A stretch of DNA of 46,989 nucleotides, from the NCBI GenBank assembly GCA_041725875.1, contig JBGRQB010000012.1, positions 1-46,989 on the forward strand, written 5' to 3'. Below are positions 44,702 to 46,989 of this stretch, one piece after another (the first letter of the stretch is position 1; the number at the start of each line of letters is the position of its first letter). A program made the position numbers and the translations under genes. This DNA is from JBGRQB01 sp041725875 (GTDB lineage: Bacteria; Bacteroidota; Ignavibacteria; Ignavibacteriales; Melioribacteraceae). Below the pieces are notes generated by a model. The model was not told the origin of the DNA. It was given only the letters and a program-made list of their open reading frames with translations, and did not search any database.

Positions 44702-44723
44702 AAAAGCCCTTAAAAGGGCTTTT
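44702..44723 (-). terminator. Intrinsic terminator of the lysE-asnA operon
   Basis: AAAAGCCCTT (44702-44711) and AAGGGCTTTT (44714-44723) form a ten-base stem, and on the minus strand the second arm runs into further T residues. It ends the operon just after asnA. Confidence 0.87.
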
Positions 44724-44725
44724 CT

Positions 44726-45763
44726 TTACAATAAAGTTATTTTGTTTTCTTTGCAGATCTTTATCATTTCATCCGGCCAGATACTTGCCTGAATTTCTCC
44801 AATGTGAGCTTTACGCAAAAAATACATACATAATCTTGATTGACCAATTCCTCCGCCTATGGAAAGCGGGAAATCTCCTTTTATTAATCTTTTGTGCCAG
44901 TGTAACTCAGTTCTGTCAAGCGCATCTTCAAGTTCCAGCTGTTTTAGCAATGCTTTTTTATCAACTCTTATTCCCATTGATGAAATCTCGTAAGCTCTTT
45001 TCAAAATCGGGTTCCAGACAACAATATCGCCATTTAATCCTTTATACCCGTTTTCTGTTTCTGTTGTCCAGTCATCATAATCAGGTGCTCGTCCGTCATG
45101 CTTTTTCCCGTCACCCAGTTCATTGCCAATCCCGATAATAAAAACAGCGCCAAACTTTTCAGCAATTTTATTTTCTCTTTCAACAGACGATAAATCGGGA
45201 TATTCCTTTTGCAATTCTTCTGTATGAATAAATTTTATTTCTTCCGGTAATTCCGGCTTAATTGCAGGATAAAGTTCATTAATAAGAAATTCGGTTCTTT
45301 TCATCACAGAATAAATTCTGCTGACTATATTTTTCAGAAAATCGAGTTTTCTTTCTTCTGTGGTAATTACTTTTTCCCAATCCCACTGATCTACATAAAG
45401 TGAGTGAGTATTATCGAGTTCTTCATCTGATCTGATTGCATTCATATCAGTGTAGAGTCCGTATCCTTCCTGTAATTTGTAATCTGCAAGCATCATTCGT
45501 TTCCACTTGGCAAGTGAGTGAACTATTTCCGCCGGCTGTTCATTCATACATTTTATGTTAAATGACACAGGACGCTCAATTCCGTTCAGATCATCATTTA
45601 TTCCAAGTCCCTTTTTTACAAAAATCGGGGCAGTTACTCTTCTTAATTTAAGTTCGGTTGAAAGGTTAGTCTGGAAAAAATCCTTTATCTGTTTAATTGC
45701 TATTTCAGTCTGCTGCAAATCCAATATCGGACTATAACTTTCAGGTATAAATAAACTTTTCAT
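44726..45763 (-). CDS. asnA: Aspartate-ammonia ligase (asparagine synthetase A)
   Basis: The 345-residue product has the usual AsnA length. Characteristic segments are GINDDLNGIERPVSFNIK, VHSLAKWKRMML, GYGLYTDMNAIR with SLYVDQWDWEKVI, VFIIGIGNELGDGKKHDGRAPDYDDW, and the class II synthetase-like motif FPLSIGGGIGQSRLCMYFL near the end. It makes asparagine from aspartate, ammonia and ATP. AAAGGAG overlaps the stop codon of the lysE-like gene and stands five bases before the ATG, so translation is coupled. Upstream of the operon lies a small ORF with an asparagine-rich end, a candidate regulator of this gene. Confidence 0.97.
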   Translation of the reverse strand: MKSLFIPESYSPILDLQQTEIAIKQIKDFFQTNLSTELKLRRVTAPIFVKKGLGINDDLNGIERPVSFNIKCMNEQPAEIVHSLAKWKRMMLADYKLQEGYGLYTDMNAIRSDEELDNTHSLYVDQWDWEKVITTEERKLDFLKNIVSRIYSVMKRTEFLINELYPAIKPELPEEIKFIHTEELQKEYPDLSSVERENKIAEKFGAVFIIGIGNELGDGKKHDGRAPDYDDWTTETENGYKGLNGDIVVWNPILKRAYEISSMGIRVDKKALLKQLELEDALDRTELHWHKRLIKGDFPLSIGGGIGQSRLCMYFLRKAHIGEIQASIWPDEMIKICKENKITLL

Positions 45764-45773
45764 TTTAACTCCT

Positions 45774-46397
45774 TTATATAATTGATTTAACTATTAATAA
45801 AATTCCAAACAGAATAATTACACTCCCTGAAATTTGATTCATCATTTTGATTTTATTTTTGAAAATAGCAGAACCAAATTTCACGGAAACTATGCTTAAA
45901 AAAAGCCACCAGATAATTGCTCCGGTAACCACACTTACCGTTACAAAAATTACATCGGTAAAGGCTGAATTTTCAAGTGAAGAAAATCCCACTCCCGATA
46001 TTACTATCAGGTAACTGATTATTGTTGCAGGATTTGTAATCATTATGAGAAATGTTGATAAAAAATCTTCGGCATAACCTGCTGATTTTATTTTCTCACT
46101 TTTTCTTTCTATGGTTTTCTTACCGGTTTTTACTCCCAGATAAATAATATAGACTCCGCTGATAACTATAACAGCCGGATATTTTTCTATTAACGGAATA
46201 AGAAATTTTGCTATTCCGGCAACTGCCAAAAACGTATAAATTATGTTGGGAACCACAGCTCCCAGACCTGTAAAAAAGCCGGATAAAAATCCTTTATTTA
46301 TTGATCTGGATATACAAAGAATACCAATCGGACCAATAGGAGCAGATACACCGAGTCCGGTAAGTATTCCCTTGAATACAATCTCAGAGTAATCCAT
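45774..46397 (-). CDS. LysE-family amino-acid exporter/translocator
   Basis: The 207-residue protein has about six membrane helices and the family pattern GVSAPIGPIGILCISRSINKG at the N-terminus, where the paired Pro-Ile-Gly motif is typical of LysE/RhtB, followed by GFFTGLGAVVPNIIYTFLAV. Family members export lysine, arginine, threonine, homoserine and related metabolites. Being co-transcribed with asnA (10 bases apart) suggests the substrate is an aspartate-family amino acid, perhaps asparagine, but that is inference. The RBS AAAGGA lies eight bases before the ATG and can pair with two upstream mRNA segments (46461-46466 and 46429-46433 on the plus strand). Confidence 0.88.
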   Translation of the reverse strand: MDYSEIVFKGILTGLGVSAPIGPIGILCISRSINKGFLSGFFTGLGAVVPNIIYTFLAVAGIAKFLIPLIEKYPAVIVISGVYIIYLGVKTGKKTIERKSEKIKSAGYAEDFLSTFLIMITNPATIISYLIVISGVGFSSLENSAFTDVIFVTVSVVTGAIIWWLFLSIVSVKFGSAIFKNKIKMMNQISGSVIILFGILLIVKSII

Positions 46398-46485
46398 GGT
46401 ATAATTCCTTTAGCAAGCCTTTAAGTAAAAAGGTTCACCGGATGTATGAATAAAAGTTTTCTAAAGTTGTGTTAAGAGAATAAGA

Positions 46486-46626
46486 TTAATTATTTGAATT
46501 ATTATTATTTATATTCAAATTATTATTGGCAGGATTTGAGGATAGTAAAGTAGAAGTGAAAGAAGTAGTAGTTTTAGTTTGTGAATCTGATAAACAGATT
46601 ATCTGATATTTCGTTCGGCGTAACAT
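46486..46626 (-). CDS. Candidate asparagine-rich leader peptide of the lysE-asnA operon
   Basis: A 47-codon ORF starts with ATG at 46626, four bases after a perfect AGGAGG (46631-46636). It begins MLRRTKYQIICLSDSQ, continues with a Thr/Ser-rich stretch (TKTTTSFTST) and ends NPANNNLNINNNNSNN: 11 of the last 16 residues are Asn, all encoded by AAT, followed directly by the stop. It is 88 bases upstream of lysE on the same strand. An eight-base inverted repeat (46492-46499 with 46513-46520) falls on the Asn codons. The arrangement matches classical amino-acid leader peptides, with asnA in the controlled operon. The caution is that the region is AT-rich and (AAT)n runs can arise by chance. Confidence 0.6.
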   Translation of the reverse strand: MLRRTKYQIICLSDSQTKTTTSFTSTLLSSNPANNNLNINNNNSNN

Positions 46627-46666
46627 TTCGCCTCCTGTTTTAGTGAATTAAGAAATAATGGTTTCA

Positions 46667-46695
46667 AATGTAACTATTTACAGAAACATTGTCAA
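46667..46695 (-). promoter_or_regulatory. Candidate sigma-70-type promoter of the leader-lysE-asnA operon
   Basis: On the minus strand TTGACA (46695-46690) is followed after exactly 17 bases by TACATT (46672-46667). Transcription would begin near 46660, giving an mRNA leader of about 35 bases before the small ORF. The -35 box is a perfect consensus and the -10 box matches at four of six positions. Confidence 0.55.
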
Positions 46696-46705
46696 TATAC
46701 AATGT
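46686..46705. promoter_or_regulatory. Perfect inverted repeat over the -35 box
   Basis: ACATTGT (46686-46692) and ACAATGT (46699-46705) are perfect complements separated by six bases. The repeat covers the TTGACA box of the candidate promoter, the place for a repressor site. Which protein would bind is unknown. Confidence 0.5.
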
Positions 46706-46863
46706 CAAAGCTAAGCTCAAAACTCCCAAACTGATCCTATTCGATTTTTAATTCCATTTCTTAACAAAAATGCAAACTCAGTATTTCTACTATTTTGACC
46801 CTAAAATCCTTTCTAAAATTAACTTCCGCTTTTCCGTTTTTTGCTGAAAATTATAAAAGGGTC

Positions 46864-46876
46864 TGCCATTTTGTCA
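46864..46876. promoter_or_regulatory. Imperfect palindrome TGCCA-TTT-TGTCA
   Basis: It shares 13 bases (CATTTTGTCATAC, 46867-46879) with the perfect palindrome at 46959-46973, 96 bases away. A repeated short palindrome in a control region suggests two sites for one DNA-binding protein. Confidence 0.45.
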
Positions 46877-46897
46877 TACAATTTGGCCTAAATCACC

Positions 46898-46952
46898 ACT
46901 CCGCTATAACTCCGGTACAACTCCGAGATAAAGCCGTTATAGATCCGTACCC
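46898..46952. repeat. Five tandem degenerate 11-bp units
   Basis: Units start at 46898, 46909, 46920, 46931 and 46942: ACTCCGCTATA, ACTCCGGTACA, ACTCCGAGATA, AAGCCGTTATA, GATCCGTACCC. CCG is at the same place in every unit. Eleven bases is about one helical turn, so a protein could bind all units on one face of the DNA. Confidence 0.65.
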
Positions 46953-46958
46953 GCATAT

Positions 46959-46973
46959 ATGACATTTTGTCAT
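46959..46973. promoter_or_regulatory. Perfect palindrome ATGACA-TTT-TGTCAT
   Basis: Six-base perfect arms (46959-46964 and 46968-46973) flank TTT. It looks like a dimeric repressor or activator site placed immediately after the 11-bp array. Confidence 0.5.
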
Positions 46974-46989
46974 ACTGTATCTGAAAGTT

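Larger units (their letters stand above)
46706..46989. other. Right-edge non-coding region
   Basis: No convincing gene is seen in these 284 bases. The last 130 bases hold a periodic 11-bp array and two similar palindromes, listed separately, while the first part is plain AT-rich sequence. The elements probably belong to a gene beyond the right edge. Confidence 0.5.

Noticed and set aside
46398..46485. A classical intrinsic terminator in the lysE leader
   Set aside because: The only stem near lysE is a five-base CCTTT/AAAGG pairing without a T-run. It is better seen as a possible RBS-masking structure.
1..46989. CRISPR array, tRNA, rRNA, insertion sequences, phage genes
   Set aside because: I looked for regularly spaced repeats, cloverleaf-like GC-rich segments, transposase motifs and terminal repeats and saw none. 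The only tandem repeats are the 24-bp BMC units and the 11-bp array.

Overview
The window is 47 kb of AT-rich bacterial chromosome, densely coded and with no tRNA, rRNA, CRISPR array or transposase that I can see. SusC/SusD-type receptors, DUF5916 and VPS10/BNR secreted proteins, AraC regulators with membrane-embedded N-termini and zinc-finger anti-sigma factors point to the Bacteroidota/FCB group. Good Shine-Dalgarno sequences before most starts (unlike typical Bacteroidia), a chemotaxis receptor and bacterial microcompartment (BMC) shell genes fit an Ignavibacteria-like or neighbouring FCB lineage better. This placement is an inference.

Layout. 1-8.4 kb (all minus): a housekeeping run tatD - tcdA-like - CoA-disulfide-reductase-like - upp - rel - ruvX, then a two-gene BMC-H shell unit with its own promoter and terminator, then a YbbR-domain gene and the first codons of tmk at the left edge. 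8.5-16.7 kb (minus): a PQQ-type beta-propeller, a frameshifted AraC regulator, a large secreted VPS10/BNR protein, a second AraC regulator, a barrel-like protein and a DUF2147 protein. 16.7-22.3 kb (minus): a complete tripartite RND efflux operon (outer-membrane factor, adaptor, pump). 22.5-30.1 kb: a small charged protein, a VOC protein, a CBM9/DUF5916 protein and a SusCD pair. 30.5-40.8 kb: two ECF sigma/anti-sigma modules. One is convergent with a secreted TPR-CHAT protease-like protein; the other heads an operon of two secreted HEAT-repeat proteins; a two-TM potassium channel lies between them. 41-44.6 kb: a serine hydrolase gene interrupted by an in-frame TAG, and a chemotaxis receptor. 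44.7-46.6 kb (minus): lysE-like and asnA, preceded by a previously hidden small ORF.

The most interesting finding is that small ORF (46486-46626, minus). It has a strong AGGAGG ribosome binding site, encodes a 46-residue peptide with 11 asparagines in its last 16 residues, and sits 88 nt upstream of an operon containing asparagine synthetase (asnA). This is what an asparagine-sensing leader peptide would look like. A recognisable TTGACA-N17-TACATT promoter with an inverted repeat over its -35 box precedes it, and the mRNA between leader and lysE can pair with the lysE ribosome binding site.

Other notable points are the isolated BMC-H pair with an acidic, 24-bp-repeat tail; an ECF sigma factor with about 65 extra residues inside region 4; the sigma/anti-sigma/HEAT/HEAT operon with alternating repeat types; and an 11-bp periodic array plus TGACA-TTT-TGTCA palindromes at the right edge, probably control sequence for a gene beyond the window.
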